The translations under genes were made by a program, and so were the position numbers. The notes under the pieces are model-generated. The model had not been told where the DNA came from. It saw only the letters and a program-made list of their open reading frames with translations, and ran no database searches. From Thiomicrospira cyclica ALM1 (lineage in GTDB: Bacteria; Pseudomonadota; Gammaproteobacteria; Thiomicrospirales; Thiomicrospiraceae), in NCBI RefSeq assembly GCF_000214825.1, contig NC_015581.1:682001-746000 (forward strand): a stretch of 64,000 bases of DNA, given 5' to 3'. This document shows, piece by piece, positions 44,594 to 55,234 of the stretch; within the stretch, counting starts at the first letter, position 1, and each line of letters begins with the position of its first letter.

Positions 44594-45168
44594 GATTCAG
44601 TTGCCTTGAGTTCAATAGGGATTCGCGCAACTGCATTCGGCTGTGGCCATTTCCAATTGCGGCTGGTGACATCCTCTGTCACCATGCTGATACAGTCTAC
44701 CGGGCATACCGGAATACAGAGTTCGCAGCCGGTACATTCTTTGGCAATAACGGTATGCATCATTTTGGTTGCGCCTAAAATCGCGTCCACTGGGCAGGCT
44801 TTAATGCAAAGTACGCAGCCGATGCATAAGTCCTCATCAATCAAGGCGACCATGGGTTCCTTCGGAGCCGTTGCATCGGCGGCCATCGGCTTGGGATCTA
44901 GTTTAAGCAGTTCGGCGATTTCGAGCATGGTGGGTTCACCACCGGGAATACACAAGTTCACTTCGGCTTCGCCCTTGGCTAAGGCTTCGGCATAAGGTTT
45001 ACAGCCGGGGTAGCCACATTGGCCACATTGGGTTTGTGGGAGTTTTTGGTCGATCATTTCGGCGACAGGGTCACCGTCAACTTTAAAGCGTACAGCGGCA
45101 TAGCCAAGTAGCAGACCGAAAGCCAGCGCTAGTGCTAGAAAAAGCAGAATGCCTAACCAAGCGCTCAT
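44590..45168 (-). CDS. rnfB: Rnf electron transport complex subunit B
   Basis: A 192-residue ferredoxin-like subunit. One N-terminal transmembrane helix (residues 4-26) is followed by [13 protein letters not shown] near 48-60 with a distal cysteine in NLCIPGG. Two ferredoxin motifs come next: [17 protein letters not shown] near 113-129 and [16 protein letters not shown] near 143-158. It overlaps both rnfA and rnfC by four bases. Confidence 0.93.
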   Translation of the reverse strand: MSAWLGILLFLALALAFGLLLGYAAVRFKVDGDPVAEMIDQKLPQTQCGQCGYPGCKPYAEALAKGEAEVNLCIPGGEPTMLEIAELLKLDPKPMAADATAPKEPMVALIDEDLCIGCVLCIKACPVDAILGATKMMHTVIAKECTGCELCIPVCPVDCISMVTEDVTSRNWKWPQPNAVARIPIELKATES

Positions 45169-45743
45169 GGCAACATCCCTCCAAAGCCCATAAAGGCGAG
45201 TGACATTAAACCAGCGGTTATGAGTGCGATCGGCGCGCCTTTAAAAGGCGTTGGCACATCACCGGCGTCGATGCGTTCGCGTAACGATGCAAACAACACC
45301 ATAACCAGCGTAAAGCCGATGGCGGCGCCCATGCCAAAGATCGCCGATTGCATAAAATTATTATCTTCGCCAATATTAAGAAGCGCGACACCAAGCACCG
45401 CACAATTGGTGGTGATCAAGGGTAAATAAATACCAAGCACTTGGTATAGTACGGGACTGGTTTTGTGAATCGCCATTTCAGTAAAGCCAACCACAGTTGC
45501 AATGGCTAGAATGAAACCAATGGTGCGCAGGTATTCTAATTCGAAGGGCACGAGTAAATAGGTGTAAAGCAGATAGCTTAAAACAGATGAGAGTGTTAGC
45601 ACAAAGGTGGTTGCGAGCCCCATACCCAGCGCGGCATCGGTTTTTTTCGATACGCCCATAAAGGGGCATAGGCCAAGAAACTTGACCAGGACGAAGTTAT
45701 TGACCAACACCGTGCTAATTAAAATAATGACATAATCTGCCAT
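45165..45743 (-). CDS. rnfA: Rnf electron transport complex subunit A
   Basis: A 192-residue membrane subunit with six helices, homologous to NqrE. Typical stretches are [21 protein letters not shown] near 14-34 and [18 protein letters not shown] near 106-123. Each carries a conserved cysteine for the iron centre inside the membrane. It is the first rnf gene. The complex couples NADH-ferredoxin electron flow to ion pumping. The 28 bp to the metG stop suggest that the operon may begin further upstream. Confidence 0.93.
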   Translation of the reverse strand: MADYVIILISTVLVNNFVLVKFLGLCPFMGVSKKTDAALGMGLATTFVLTLSSVLSYLLYTYLLVPFELEYLRTIGFILAIATVVGFTEMAIHKTSPVLYQVLGIYLPLITTNCAVLGVALLNIGEDNNFMQSAIFGMGAAIGFTLVMVLFASLRERIDAGDVPTPFKGAPIALITAGLMSLAFMGFGGMLP

Positions 45744-45771
45744 AGAGCTCTCACTTGCCTCGTGTTAGGCG

Positions 45772-47820
45772 TTATTTAACGCGCATGCCGGGTTGTGCAC
45801 CGTCATCCGGATTGAGAATGAATAAATCTTTACCGCCTGGGCCAGCAGCAAGTACCATACCTTCAGACATGCCAAAGCGCATTTTACGCGGCGCAAGGTT
45901 AGCTACCATAACAGTGAGTTTACCAATCAGTTGCTCCGGTTCATAGGCGGATTTAATCCCAGCAAACACCTGGCGTTCACCTAAGCCAATGTTGAGTGTC
46001 AGTTTTAGCAGTTTATTGGCTTCAGGCACTGCTTCGGCATTGACGATTTTAGCGATACGGAAATCAATTTTAGCAAAGTCTTCAATGCTGATTTCAGGGG
46101 CAACCGGGTCAAATTTGGTTTCAGTCATTGGCGCTGTCATTTGTGCTGGTATCGTTGGAGTGGCTTGTAAAGTTTGTTTGGAGTCGTCTAACATTTTTTC
46201 TACCTGTGTCATATCTAAACGCGTCAATAGGGCTTGGTAAGCTTGGATGGAATGACCTTTTAATGGTGTATTCGCAGATGTCCAATTCCAGGCATCCTCG
46301 TTAAAGAATTCGCGGGCTTTGCCAGCCGTTTCGGGTAGCACTGGAGCTAAATAAATCATCAGGACGCGGAACAGGTTTAAGCCCAAACTCACCGACTCGT
46401 GGAGTTCGGCTTTCTTGCCGTCCTCTTTCGCAAGCACCCAAGGGGCCGTGTCGGCAATGTATTCATTGGCTTTATCGGCCAACGCCATAATGTCCCGCAT
46501 CGCCTGAGCGTATTCGCGTTTTTCATAGAGTTGGGCAATCGCGTCACTTTGCTCGGCAAACTGCTGGAATAACGCCTCGGCTTCGGCTGACCAGGCCTGG
46601 TTAAGCTTGCCATCAAAGCGTTTACTAACAAAACCGGCACAACGGCTGGCAATATTGACGACCTTGCCAATTAAATCGGAATTTACTCGCTGCACAAAGT
46701 CATCCAGATTTAAATCGAGGTCATCAATACGGCTATTGAGTTTGGTGGCGAAGTAATAACGCAGGTACTCTGGGTTTAAGTGTTTTAAATAGGTGCTGGC
46801 CATAATAAAAGTGCCGCGCGACTTGGACATCTTGGCGCCATCGACGGTCAAAAAACCATGCGCGAAAATCGCCGAAGGCGTTCTAAAGCCCGCACCGGCT
46901 AGCATCGCTGGGAAGAATAGTGCATGGAAATACACGATGTCCTTGCCGATAAAATGATACAGCTCAGCGTCTGAATCTTTTGCCCAGTAGTCATCAAAGT
47001 TGATGCCGTGCTGGTCGCAATATTTTTTAAATGACGCCAAATAACCAATCGGGGCATCCAACCACACATAGAAGAATTTATTCTCTTCACCGGGAATTTC
47101 AAAACCAAAGTAGGGCGCATCACGGCTGATGTCCCATTTTTGTAAGCCGGACTCAAACCATTCATTGAGCTTGTTGGAAATTTGGGTTTGCAAATGACCG
47201 CCTTGGGTCCAGTCTTTAAGCATCGGCTCAAAATGGCCGAGTTCAAAAAACAGGTGTTCGCTGTCTTTTTCAATCGGTGTCGCGCCTGATACCACGGATT
47301 TCGGGTTTTTCAGCTCGGTTGGGCTATATGTCGCACCACAGACTTCGCAGTTATCGCCGTATTGGTCGTCCGCACCACATTTCGGGCAGGTACCTTTGAT
47401 AAAGCGGTCGGGCAAAAACATGTTTTTTTCCGGGTCGAAAGCTTGCTTAATGGTTTTGCGGCTAATGTGATTGTTGGCTTTCAGCTGATTGTAGATATAG
47501 CTGGAATAATGACGGTTTTCGTCTGAATGGGTGCTGTGGTATTGGTCAAAATTAATATGAAAACCGGCGAAGTCACGTTGGTGTTCTTCGGACACGCGCG
47601 CAATAAGCTGTTCTGGGCTAATACCTTCGGATTGGGCACGCAGCATAATCGGGGTTCCATGGGCATCATCGGCACAAACATAAATACAGTTGTTTCCACG
47701 TTGTTTTTGAAAGCGTGACCAGATGTCTGTTTGGATATATTCCACCAAATGACCTAAGTGAATAGGGCCATTGGCATAGGGGAGCGCACTGGTAATTAAA
47801 ATTTTTCTGACCTGAGACAT
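45772..47820 (-). CDS. metG: Methionyl-tRNA synthetase
   Basis: A 682-residue class I aminoacyl-tRNA synthetase. The HIGH-type motif is [17 protein letters not shown] near 13-29. The zinc knuckles lie in [18 protein letters not shown] near 145-162, and the KMSKS loop in [11 protein letters not shown] near 331-341. A C-terminal tRNA-binding dimerisation domain covers the last 110 residues ([18 protein letters not shown]). The ATG at 47820 is preferred to a GTG immediately before it. A hairpin lies between it and the upstream apbC gene. Confidence 0.94.
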   Translation of the reverse strand: MSQVRKILITSALPYANGPIHLGHLVEYIQTDIWSRFQKQRGNNCIYVCADDAHGTPIMLRAQSEGISPEQLIARVSEEHQRDFAGFHINFDQYHSTHSDENRHYSSYIYNQLKANNHISRKTIKQAFDPEKNMFLPDRFIKGTCPKCGADDQYGDNCEVCGATYSPTELKNPKSVVSGATPIEKDSEHLFFELGHFEPMLKDWTQGGHLQTQISNKLNEWFESGLQKWDISRDAPYFGFEIPGEENKFFYVWLDAPIGYLASFKKYCDQHGINFDDYWAKDSDAELYHFIGKDIVYFHALFFPAMLAGAGFRTPSAIFAHGFLTVDGAKMSKSRGTFIMASTYLKHLNPEYLRYYFATKLNSRIDDLDLNLDDFVQRVNSDLIGKVVNIASRCAGFVSKRFDGKLNQAWSAEAEALFQQFAEQSDAIAQLYEKREYAQAMRDIMALADKANEYIADTAPWVLAKEDGKKAELHESVSLGLNLFRVLMIYLAPVLPETAGKAREFFNEDAWNWTSANTPLKGHSIQAYQALLTRLDMTQVEKMLDDSKQTLQATPTIPAQMTAPMTETKFDPVAPEISIEDFAKIDFRIAKIVNAEAVPEANKLLKLTLNIGLGERQVFAGIKSAYEPEQLIGKLTVMVANLAPRKMRFGMSEGMVLAAGPGGKDLFILNPDDGAQPGMRVK

Positions 47821-47844
47821 CACATGATCCGTTTTATTAAATTC

Positions 47845-47869
47845 AAAACCCTAAATTATAAAGGGTTTT
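47845..47869 (-). terminator. Possible terminator between apbC and metG
   Basis: Minus-strand hairpin AAAACCCT / AGGGTTTT with a 9-nt loop. Its 3' arm ends in four T residues, followed by GAATTTAA. It is a weak but well-placed intrinsic terminator behind apbC. Confidence 0.45.
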
Positions 47870-47885
47870 AGAGGGCTTTGCTAAG

Positions 47886-49022
47886 TTAGCTGTTTTGTAC
47901 CACGATGTTTGGAAAAGCGTGGCTGTAATTTTTGCGTTGTTGCGATAACTGAGCACCGAGTTTGTGAGCAATCGTAATGTAGCGCTGTGCTAATTCATCA
48001 TTGGGTGCATGGGCTACAGTAGGGCAGCCGGCATCGGCTTGTAAGCGAATATTGATGTTTAAGGGCAGTTGTCCGAGTAGATCAATCTTATAGTTTTCGG
48101 CTAATTTGACCCCGCCGGCGTCGCCAAAGATAGCTTCTTCATGACCACATTGACTGCAAATGTGGGTACTCATATTTTCGATTAATCCGAGCACGGGGAT
48201 ATTCACTTTTTCAAACATTTTGATGGCTTTTTTAGCATCAATCAACGCCAGGTCTTGTGGTGTGGTAACAATAACCGCACCAGTTACCGGAATTTGTTGC
48301 GCCAGAGTTAATTGGACATCACCGGTACCTGGTGGGAGGTCAATTACCAAAAAATCCAGTTCTTGCCAACGGGTTTCTTTGAGCAGTTGGGTAAGGGTTT
48401 GGGTCACAATGGGTCCGCGCCAAATCATGGGGGTATCTTCTTCAATTAAACAACCAATGGACATAGCTTGTAAGCCGTAGGCCTGCATCGGCTCCATACT
48501 TTTACCATCGCTGGTTTGGGGTTTGCCCTCAAGTTTTAGGAGTGTGGGAATACTGGGGCCGTAGATATCGGCATCTAAAATACCGACGTTAGCGCCTTGA
48601 TTTTGTAATGCTAGAGCTAAATTGACACTGGTTGTTGATTTACCGACCCCTCCTTTCCCAGAGGCGATAGCAATAATGTTTTTGATGCCAGGGAGTGCGG
48701 CAACACTTGGCTGTGTTTGATAGGCTTGGATACGGGTAATGGGCTGAATGCTCAGTTTGGTTACCCCGGGAATTGCGGCTACGGCTTGTTCAATTTGTTG
48801 ATTTAACTGTGCGTGAAGCTGTTTGGCTGCAAACGGCCAAATCAGGTCAAAGGATAAACAGCCATTTTCTAGACGCAGGTTTTCAATGGCTTTGGTTTTG
48901 ATGAGTGTTTGCTTCAGCAACGGGAAAGTCAGTTGTCCCACTGCCTGTTCAAATATCTGTTGTTGTGCCTCATCAAGCGTTTGCAAGGTGTCTTTGCCAA
49001 ATAGTTTGCTGATAATACCCAT
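47886..49022 (-). CDS. apbC: ApbC/Mrp P-loop iron-sulphur cluster carrier protein
   Basis: A 378-residue ATPase that carries iron-sulphur clusters to apoproteins. An N-terminal DUF59-like part (about 1-100) precedes the deviant Walker A IASGKGGVGKSTTSVN near 118-133. DIYGPSIPTLL near 157, DLPPGTGDVQLTL near 229-241 and the cluster-binding CSQCG near 291-295 follow. Iron-sulphur loading fits the neighbouring rnf and nth genes but is a general housekeeping function. Confidence 0.9.
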   Translation of the reverse strand: MGIISKLFGKDTLQTLDEAQQQIFEQAVGQLTFPLLKQTLIKTKAIENLRLENGCLSFDLIWPFAAKQLHAQLNQQIEQAVAAIPGVTKLSIQPITRIQAYQTQPSVAALPGIKNIIAIASGKGGVGKSTTSVNLALALQNQGANVGILDADIYGPSIPTLLKLEGKPQTSDGKSMEPMQAYGLQAMSIGCLIEEDTPMIWRGPIVTQTLTQLLKETRWQELDFLVIDLPPGTGDVQLTLAQQIPVTGAVIVTTPQDLALIDAKKAIKMFEKVNIPVLGLIENMSTHICSQCGHEEAIFGDAGGVKLAENYKIDLLGQLPLNINIRLQADAGCPTVAHAPNDELAQRYITIAHKLGAQLSQQRKNYSHAFPNIVVQNS

Positions 49023-49112
49023 GATAGCCTCTAACTTACGCCTTAAAATAATTCCCGACTAATCTTATCAGGAATTAGCTGGGTGACCAAGTTTGATTGC
49101 GTCGAAAGGCGG

Positions 49113-49727
49113 TTAACTCAGAAGGTCGAGCTGTCGTTCGTCGGGTTGGTCGTGGTTAATACGACTCGCTGTTGGCCCAGTTTGATTGCGGTACTTGGCA
49201 TCCGCACGCTTGTTGTAGGGTGTGGTGCTAGGACTAGAGAGGGTTTCAAAGTTAATAGCGCAAATATCCATCCCAGGTCTAAGTGCTAAGGGCAGTTTGC
49301 CACTATTAAAAATTTCTAACACAATTTGTCCTTCCCAGCCTGGATCAATGCGATGAGCCGTGACGTGGACCATTAAACCCAGGCGTGCCAAACTAGAGCG
49401 GCCATCGAGCCATCCAACTAGATCATCGGGAATACGGATAGATTCAAAGGTGGAGGCAAGAGCAAGTTCACCTGGGTGCAAGAAAAAAGCTTGATCGGAC
49501 TCGATGACTATTTCGTTGCCCATTACCTTATCAAGTAAAGTTTGCACTTCTTCACGCGGTCCGCTCAAGTCGATATAGGGTGCTGTATGATCGTTGAATA
49601 CCCGAAAACGGTTGTCTAAACGCAGGTCGACGCTAATGCCTTTTATTTTGTTGGCTGCGGGGGCAGGCTCAATGCCAATGCGACCTTGTTTGAGTGAACT
49701 TACAATATCTTGGTCAGAAAGTTTCAT
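49113..49727 (-). CDS. dcd: dCTP deaminase
   Basis: A 204-residue enzyme making dUTP from dCTP. Conserved motifs are [15 protein letters not shown] near 30-44, [14 protein letters not shown] near 82-95, the catalytic [23 protein letters not shown] near 109-131 and [10 protein letters not shown] near 134-143. The tail ([15 protein letters not shown]) is the usual nucleotide-covering lid. The length is slightly above the usual 188-193. It lies close to the DUF3108 gene in the same direction. Confidence 0.92.
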   Translation of the reverse strand: MKLSDQDIVSSLKQGRIGIEPAPAANKIKGISVDLRLDNRFRVFNDHTAPYIDLSGPREEVQTLLDKVMGNEIVIESDQAFFLHPGELALASTFESIRIPDDLVGWLDGRSSLARLGLMVHVTAHRIDPGWEGQIVLEIFNSGKLPLALRPGMDICAINFETLSSPSTTPYNKRADAKYRNQTGPTASRINHDQPDERQLDLLS

Positions 49728-49743
49728 GGTGAGTTATATCCAA

Positions 49744-50490
49744 TTAAAAAGAGGGGGCGGAACGAAGACTTAAAATGACGTTACGACCACTGTCATGATG
49801 GGTTAATTCTATACGACCTGGAAAAAAAGCATAGTCGTCCAGTAACCAGAGTTTTACTTGGACATCTTCGGATGCCCACTCGTAATAGCGTGCATTTAGA
49901 TTGCTTCGGAATTGGGTGTGAACAGATTTTTGTTGATTAGCTTGAATAAAATGAATACGGGTTTGACGCCGGTCTTCTTGTAGTAATAGGTTTGTATTTA
50001 CAATGCCCGCTCGAAGCTGTTGTCTTAGGGCATAAATAATGGATATCATGTCAAAGGCATCAGCACTTGCTGGCCAGGTTAGGTCACGATCCGGGTTTAT
50101 AATGAGGTCTTGTTTTTCGTCCCAAAGAAACTGGGTAGTTTGAGGTGTAGTATTACCCCGGTAACGCTGCATGGTTTTTTGGTAGCTCAACCATTGCAGT
50201 TGCCCCTGGTCATGCAGGCGCAGTTGAATTTTCTCATGCGTTTCTTCATTGGCTAAGCGACGCGCCCAGCGATCGGGTACGGCTCGCGTTTCGAGCGTAC
50301 AGTTGCTGGCTTGGCAGGTTAGTTTTTGAGTTGCGGTGCCTACGTTGAACCCCATCACTCTAATGGAAAACTCGGCGTCAAAGACGGGTGATAAGCTATT
50401 TGCTGCCGACACAGCCGGACTTATCCCGGCGGTCAGTACTGCTAGGCCTGCTAGGGTAAGTCGTGATGATATCCAACCAGTTTTAAACAT
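49744..50490 (-). CDS. DUF3108 family exported protein
   Basis: A 248-residue protein with a signal peptide (residues 1-29, ending at VSAAN) and a beta-rich mature part (FDAEFSIRVMGFNVGTATQKL near 37-57, then LRSAPSF at the end). This matches the periplasmic or outer-membrane-associated DUF3108 family, which frequently follows purN as here (3 bp gap). Function is unknown. Confidence 0.8.
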   Translation of the reverse strand: MFKTGWISSRLTLAGLAVLTAGISPAVSAANSLSPVFDAEFSIRVMGFNVGTATQKLTCQASNCTLETRAVPDRWARRLANEETHEKIQLRLHDQGQLQWLSYQKTMQRYRGNTTPQTTQFLWDEKQDLIINPDRDLTWPASADAFDMISIIYALRQQLRAGIVNTNLLLQEDRRQTRIHFIQANQQKSVHTQFRSNLNARYYEWASEDVQVKLWLLDDYAFFPGRIELTHHDSGRNVILSLRSAPSF

Positions 50491-50493
50491 AGG

Positions 50494-51171
50494 TTAGGCA
50501 AACTCCGTTGTTGACGAAGAAATTAAGTCGGTCATCGCGAGTGGATGAGTAATACAATGGCCATGATGATAAACAAGCCCATCGGCTTTGGAATAGCAGA
50601 TTTCACCTCTTGCGATTGCCATAACAACTTTTGGCAATAATTGATGTTCAAGTTGGTGAACACGCTGCGCAATTTTTTGGGGGGTATCATTGGATTCAAT
50701 GGCCAGGTCTGCTTGAGCAATAATTGTCCCGCCATCCACTTCCGCATTCACGTAGTGAACACTAATTCCGTGTCGATCATCACCGGCCTCGATGGCGCGT
50801 TGATGGGTGTTAAGCCCCGGATATTTAGGTAGTAATGAGGGGTGTATGTTGATTAATTTGTGGTGCCATTGCTCAGTAAAGCTTGCCGATAAAATCCGCA
50901 TAAAACCTGCCATGACAATCAGGTCTGGATTGAATGACTTTAAATGTTGGCTTAGGATCTGATCGTAGTTTTCTCTTGTTTGCCCCGCTGTTGCAGTTAT
51001 TACGAAGGTTGGAATGTTTGCTGCTTGTGCACGTTCAAGGGCATAGGCGTCATTGCGGTTACTTATAACCGCTTGAATGCTAAATACCGATGAGCTAGCT
51101 CGGGAAGCCTCAATGAGTGCTTGCAGGTTGGAGCCGAATCCTGAAACTAGAACGACAATTTGAAACGCCAT
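50494..51171 (-). CDS. purN: Phosphoribosylglycinamide formyltransferase
   Basis: A 225-residue enzyme of purine synthesis that uses 10-formyltetrahydrofolate. The motifs are VLVSGFGSNLQALIEA near 7-22, PDLIVMAGFMRILSASF near 80-96 and the catalytic block NIHPSLLPKYPGLNTHQRAIEAGDDRHGISVHYVNAEVDGG near 109-149, with the N, H and D residues kept. It lies 6 bp after purM, the usual purMN arrangement. Confidence 0.93.
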   Translation of the reverse strand: MAFQIVVLVSGFGSNLQALIEASRASSSVFSIQAVISNRNDAYALERAQAANIPTFVITATAGQTRENYDQILSQHLKSFNPDLIVMAGFMRILSASFTEQWHHKLINIHPSLLPKYPGLNTHQRAIEAGDDRHGISVHYVNAEVDGGTIIAQADLAIESNDTPQKIAQRVHQLEHQLLPKVVMAIARGEICYSKADGLVYHHGHCITHPLAMTDLISSSTTEFA

Positions 51172-51177
51172 GAAAAC

Positions 51178-52218
51178 CTATCGCAACACAACGTGCGGTT
51201 CTGTTGATTCTGACTGCATCATCTCGCCAATTAACCAAGATTGCTCACCAAGTTCTGTGAGTTTTGCAAGTGCCACGTCTGCTTGGTCAGCAGCTACAAC
51301 GACCACCATGCCAATGCCACAATTAAAAGTGCGGTGCATTTCTATAGTGTCAACATTACCTTGTTCTTGCAACCAATCAAATACGGCAGGACGCTGCCAG
51401 GCCTGGCTGTCGATGTGAGCACAGGTATGTTCAGGCATAACCCGTGGTAAGTTTTCAATTAAACCACCACCCGTAATGTGGGATAACGCATGAACATCAA
51501 TCGTTTTGAAAAGCTCCAGCAGGGACTTGACGTAAATTTTTGTAGGCGCCATAAGTGCATCGATCAGTTTTTGTCCGGCTAATTCTTGGTTAAGATTAGC
51601 ACCACTGACTTCAATAATTTTACGTATCAACGAATACCCATTGGAGTGAGGGCCAGATGAGGCGATACCAATGAGTTTATCGCCAGCCTGAACTTTCGTA
51701 CCATCAATTAATTGATCTTTCTCAACGATGCCAACACAAAAGCCAGCTAGATCGTAGTCACCTACTGGGTACATGCCTGGCATTTCAGCGGTCTCGCCAC
51801 CAATCAATGCACAGCCGGCTTGTTGACAACCTTCGCCAATACCATTAATAACGCTTTTGGCAACATGAATATCCAATTTGCCTGTTGCGTAGTAGTCTAA
51901 AAAGAATAGCGGCTCGGCCCCTTGAACGATTAAGTCATTGACACACATAGCGACCAGGTCAATACCGACTTGATCGTGTTTTTCGCTATCAATCGCTAGG
52001 CGCAGCTTAGTGCCTACGCCATCTGTGCCTGAAACTAAAACGGGATTTTTATATTTATGAATGGGGAGTTCAAACAAAGCCCCAAAACCACCAAGAGATG
52101 CCATGACCTCAGGTCTAGCTGTAGCTTTGGCAATAGGTTTAATGGCTTGAACAAGGGCGTCGCCTGCGTCAATATCAACACCGGCATCTTTGTAACTGAG
52201 TGATGGTTTAGTAGACAT
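51178..52218 (-). CDS. purM: Phosphoribosylformylglycinamidine cyclo-ligase
   Basis: A 346-residue AIR synthetase, one step of purine synthesis. Recognised by [15 protein letters not shown] near 9-23, [15 protein letters not shown] near 61-75, [11 protein letters not shown] near 145-155 and the ATP-binding [17 protein letters not shown] near 178-194. It is divergent from the DUF2066 gene. purM, purN, DUF3108 and dcd are all on the minus strand and probably form one transcript. Confidence 0.94.
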   Translation of the reverse strand: MSTKPSLSYKDAGVDIDAGDALVQAIKPIAKATARPEVMASLGGFGALFELPIHKYKNPVLVSGTDGVGTKLRLAIDSEKHDQVGIDLVAMCVNDLIVQGAEPLFFLDYYATGKLDIHVAKSVINGIGEGCQQAGCALIGGETAEMPGMYPVGDYDLAGFCVGIVEKDQLIDGTKVQAGDKLIGIASSGPHSNGYSLIRKIIEVSGANLNQELAGQKLIDALMAPTKIYVKSLLELFKTIDVHALSHITGGGLIENLPRVMPEHTCAHIDSQAWQRPAVFDWLQEQGNVDTIEMHRTFNCGIGMVVVVAADQADVALAKLTELGEQSWLIGEMMQSESTEPHVVLR

Positions 52219-52333
52219 AATATAGATATAGAAACTTTTAGTTAGTGGAAGATTGCGACAGAATCCTGTAAATCAGCCGCACGCTTTAGCTTAAAAACAT
52301 TATCATATTGTAACTAAATTTTTTGAGAGACGT

Positions 52334-53413
52334 ATGAGAAGTTTACGGAATAAGACATGGCCAGCTGGGTTGTTCCTTGTCCTGGTTGCATTGATTGTGA
52401 CGCCATTAAAAGCCGACGATGGTTTTTTTACCGTTGATGTTGAGGTTGCGAATTTTGAGCAAGGGCAGCTTGATAGTTATTTTGCTCGGGCTACTGAGAC
52501 TCTGTTAGTGCGATTAACTGGTAACCCTGACGTTGTGATGCATCCAGTGGCTCGCCAACTCATTTCTCAGGCCCGTGCGTCTGTTAGAAACTATCAATTG
52601 GTTAACCGTCAGATTGAGGGTGTGGTGCTAGGGCAAGACGTGCGCGTCGAATTTAACAGTACCCGTGTCATCAATCAGTTACAACAAGCCGAGATTCCTA
52701 TTTGGCCACAAGTGCAGCGGCCTCAAATATTAGTGGTGGGTGATTGGTTGCAGCGCGGGTTGCGTGCTGAATTTTCTCAAGAAGGTTTTGGGTTTCGGCC
52801 TGATCTCGACTTTAGGCCATACCCTAATGCGATTGGTTTGTCTCAGCACTATCTTGCAAACTTAATGGCTTATCGAGCCAATAATCTAGTACCCGTTCCA
52901 GCCAAATTGTCTGAAGAACAGATTCGTGATTTGCAGCGTGAATTTGAATCGAAAAGTCATTTGCTAACATTGTCCGCTCAGGTGGTTGGAGACATTGTGC
53001 AGGTTCGTGGCCAGTTTTATGAATTGGAGAGTGGTGATCTGTTGTGGGAGCAAGTGGCTTTAGGAGAAGCGTTTCATGAGTTGGTTTATGAAGTTTTTGA
53101 GCGTGTACTGCGTGAGGAGTCGGCCCGTTACTACGCCACATTAGATTTGGTAACAGAGCTTTGGGTGGAAGTGGATGAGATTCCTAACGCAGAGTTACTG
53201 ACCGAGTTTGAACGGGTGTTAGTGGGAAATCGGCTTATTTTTGAGCAGGTGCGCTTGATTCAGATTGATGGGCGTGCGGCCAGTTTTGCTGTTCGCTATC
53301 GCGGTGATGCCAGAACAGCTATTCGTGCCATCGAAATGGCGGTGCCACTTACTTTGATGGTTGATGATTTAGCGTTAGGCTATGTCCGTTATCAATATAA
53401 TTATTCCAACTAA
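52334..53413 (+). CDS. DUF2066 family exported protein
   Basis: A 359-residue protein with a signal peptide (residues about 1-28, ending at LKADD) and a mature domain typical of DUF2066 (FTVDVEVANFEQGQLDSYFARATETLLVRLTGNPDVV near 32-68). The family is conserved between purM and hda in many gammaproteobacteria, as here. Its function is not established. GAGAGACGT precedes the ATG. Confidence 0.8.
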   Translation: MRSLRNKTWPAGLFLVLVALIVTPLKADDGFFTVDVEVANFEQGQLDSYFARATETLLVRLTGNPDVVMHPVARQLISQARASVRNYQLVNRQIEGVVLGQDVRVEFNSTRVINQLQQAEIPIWPQVQRPQILVVGDWLQRGLRAEFSQEGFGFRPDLDFRPYPNAIGLSQHYLANLMAYRANNLVPVPAKLSEEQIRDLQREFESKSHLLTLSAQVVGDIVQVRGQFYELESGDLLWEQVALGEAFHELVYEVFERVLREESARYYATLDLVTELWVEVDEIPNAELLTEFERVLVGNRLIFEQVRLIQIDGRAASFAVRYRGDARTAIRAIEMAVPLTLMVDDLALGYVRYQYNYSN

Positions 53414-53433
53414 ATTTGCGTAACTAATTCTTA

Positions 53434-54138
53434 ATGTTAATACAACTTCCCCTTAAAATTAATTTACCTGATACGGCCTGTTTTGAAACCTTTGTAGCTC
53501 CTGATGCGTCAGTTGCGCTAACACTTAGTCAGTTGCAGTCAGTAGGTGCGAGTGGTTTAAGCCAAGGGGTATATTTTTTTGGACAAGCGGCCGTGGGAAA
53601 AACCCACTTATTGCAAGCGGCTTGCCGTGCCGTTTCATTAAGGGGTGGGCGTAGCGTCTATTTCCCCCTGAAAGAGAAGCAATTGCCTCTAATTCCTGAC
53701 GTATTAAAAGGCTTGGAGGTTATGGATTTGATTTGTCTGGATGATGTTGATCATGTTGTGCATTTACCCGCTTGGCAAGTCGCACTGCAAGATTTGCAGT
53801 CTAAGTCTCGTGCGCTTGGTCATCCGCTGATTTTGTCCGGACGTATGCCAATGGCTTTATGGCCTATGTCAGTGTCGGAGTTGCGTGATGCTATGTTTAG
53901 TTTGTTACCGGTTGAATTGCAACCGCTTACTGAGATAGATGATCTGGTGTTAGCTTTACAGCGACATGCGATGATTAGAGGGTTTGAGTTGCCCAAGGAT
54001 GTGGCGAATTTTATTATTAAGCGTTTTTCAACCAGTTTGGAAGAGTTGTTAGCCGTATTGCAAATGTTAGAGCAAGCCACGCTTGCGGAACAGCGCCGTT
54101 TGACCTTGCCTTTTGCAAAACTGGTGTTATCGCGTTAA
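53434..54138 (+). CDS. hda: DnaA regulatory inactivator Hda
   Basis: A 234-residue AAA+ protein homologous to DnaA domain III, which with the sliding clamp triggers DnaA-ATP hydrolysis. The start MLIQLPLKINLPD carries a clamp-binding QLPLK motif at residues 4-8. Walker A is FFGQAAVGKTHLLQA near 49-63, Walker B ICLDDVDHV near 98-106, and the sensor II region LVLALQRHAMIRGFELP near 171-187. The DNA-binding domain of DnaA is absent, as expected. Confidence 0.9.
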   Translation: MLIQLPLKINLPDTACFETFVAPDASVALTLSQLQSVGASGLSQGVYFFGQAAVGKTHLLQAACRAVSLRGGRSVYFPLKEKQLPLIPDVLKGLEVMDLICLDDVDHVVHLPAWQVALQDLQSKSRALGHPLILSGRMPMALWPMSVSELRDAMFSLLPVELQPLTEIDDLVLALQRHAMIRGFELPKDVANFIIKRFSTSLEELLAVLQMLEQATLAEQRRLTLPFAKLVLSR

Positions 54139-54184
54139 GGTTGGCGCGTGTTTAAATCGCCAAAAATTAATCTTGGAGTTTATT

Positions 54185-54700
54185 GTGGAATTTACTATGA
54201 AATTGTTTTTGAAGCAGAGTCGCAATTGGATGTTAGCAGGTCTGCTGGCAATCAGTGGTCAAGCCTTGGCCGAGCCTATGGATGTTGAATTTGTTGATAT
54301 GGAAGGCAATACCGTGATGTTGTCTGATTTTCGTGGCCAATGGGTGGTTGTAAATCTATGGGCTACCTGGTGTCCACCTTGCATAAAAGAAATGCCCGAT
54401 TTAACATTATTTCATGAACAGCATAAGGATTCAAAGGCCATTGTATTGGGGGTTAATTATGAAAATATACCTATAGAAAAAATCAATACGTTTACTGAGG
54501 AGTTAATGATAACGTTTCCTATTGTAAGATTTAAAGAAATTGATTTAAACGCGAATCAGACGCCGTTTGGTCCACTGCGAGGATTGCCAAGCACTTATAT
54601 GGTTGCGCCTAGCGGTCAGATAGTTGCAGGGCGCGCTGGCTTAGTGGATGCGGAGCTATTGGAAAACTTTATTGCTGAATTTGAGCGTCGCAACCCTTAG
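54185..54700 (+). CDS. TlpA-like thioredoxin-fold protein
   Basis: A 171-residue (GTG start) exported thioredoxin-fold protein. A signal peptide (RNWMLAGLLAISGQALAEP) precedes the active-site WATWCPPCIKEMPDL near 58-72 and the cis-proline region GLPSTYMVAPSG near 138. The GTG at 54185 has GGAG 6 nt upstream; an ATG four codons later (54197) is the alternative. It probably acts as a periplasmic thiol-disulphide reductase and heads a run with a second thioredoxin-like gene. Confidence 0.85.
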   Translation: MEFTMKLFLKQSRNWMLAGLLAISGQALAEPMDVEFVDMEGNTVMLSDFRGQWVVVNLWATWCPPCIKEMPDLTLFHEQHKDSKAIVLGVNYENIPIEKINTFTEELMITFPIVRFKEIDLNANQTPFGPLRGLPSTYMVAPSGQIVAGRAGLVDAELLENFIAEFERRNP

Positions 54701-54710
54701 GAGATAAACG

Positions 54711-55223
54711 ATGCCTACTCGCCTCATTAGTGCTGTTATGTTTTTGTTTGCAGTGAGCTTACCCTTAAAAGCCGCTGATTTTTTTGACCACAGTTTTGGC
54801 AATTATCAAGAAGAATTAGATTTAGCACGTGAAGAGGGAAAGCAGGGTGTATTTGTTTTCTTTGAGATGGATGATTGCCCTTTTTGTCACCGTATGAAAG
54901 AAACGATCTTGCAAGAACCGGATGTTATCGAATACTTCCATGAGCACTTTAAGGTCTATCGGTTTGATATTGAAGGTTCTAACCCAGTCACCAACTTTGA
55001 TGGTCGAGAGTTTGACACCGAAAAAGAGATGGCTGAGCGTCAATACCGCGTTAGAGCAACGCCCGTTATGATCATTTTCGATTTGAATGGTGAGCCAGTG
55101 GCTCGTTTCACCGGTCCGACCCGGACTAAAGACGAGTTTTTGTTATTTGGCCGTTTTGTGGTTGAGGGTCATCATCAAGAGATGAACTTTAACCGTTTTA
55201 GACGTCAGCAAGAAGCGTCTTGA
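54711..55223 (+). CDS. SoxW-like thioredoxin-fold protein
   Basis: A 170-residue protein with a signal peptide (residues about 1-21, ending at LKAAD) and the redox motif MDDCPFCHRMKET near 50-62. VRATPVMIIFDLNGEPVARFTG near 111-132 is the cis-proline loop. The pattern fits the thioredoxin_2/SoxW group used in periplasmic thiol or sulphur oxidation pathways. It lies 10 bp after the TlpA-like gene, and its stop is 11 bp before the next start. Confidence 0.8.
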   Translation: MPTRLISAVMFLFAVSLPLKAADFFDHSFGNYQEELDLAREEGKQGVFVFFEMDDCPFCHRMKETILQEPDVIEYFHEHFKVYRFDIEGSNPVTNFDGREFDTEKEMAERQYRVRATPVMIIFDLNGEPVARFTGPTRTKDEFLLFGRFVVEGHHQEMNFNRFRRQQEAS

Positions 55224-55234
55224 GGGCTTGTTTG

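Noticed and set aside
52255-52271. GCGACAGAATCCTGTAAA between purM and the DUF2066 gene as a seventh cluster operator
   Set aside because: The right half-site is broken and the spacer is six rather than five bases; it lies far from the cluster and is probably chance.
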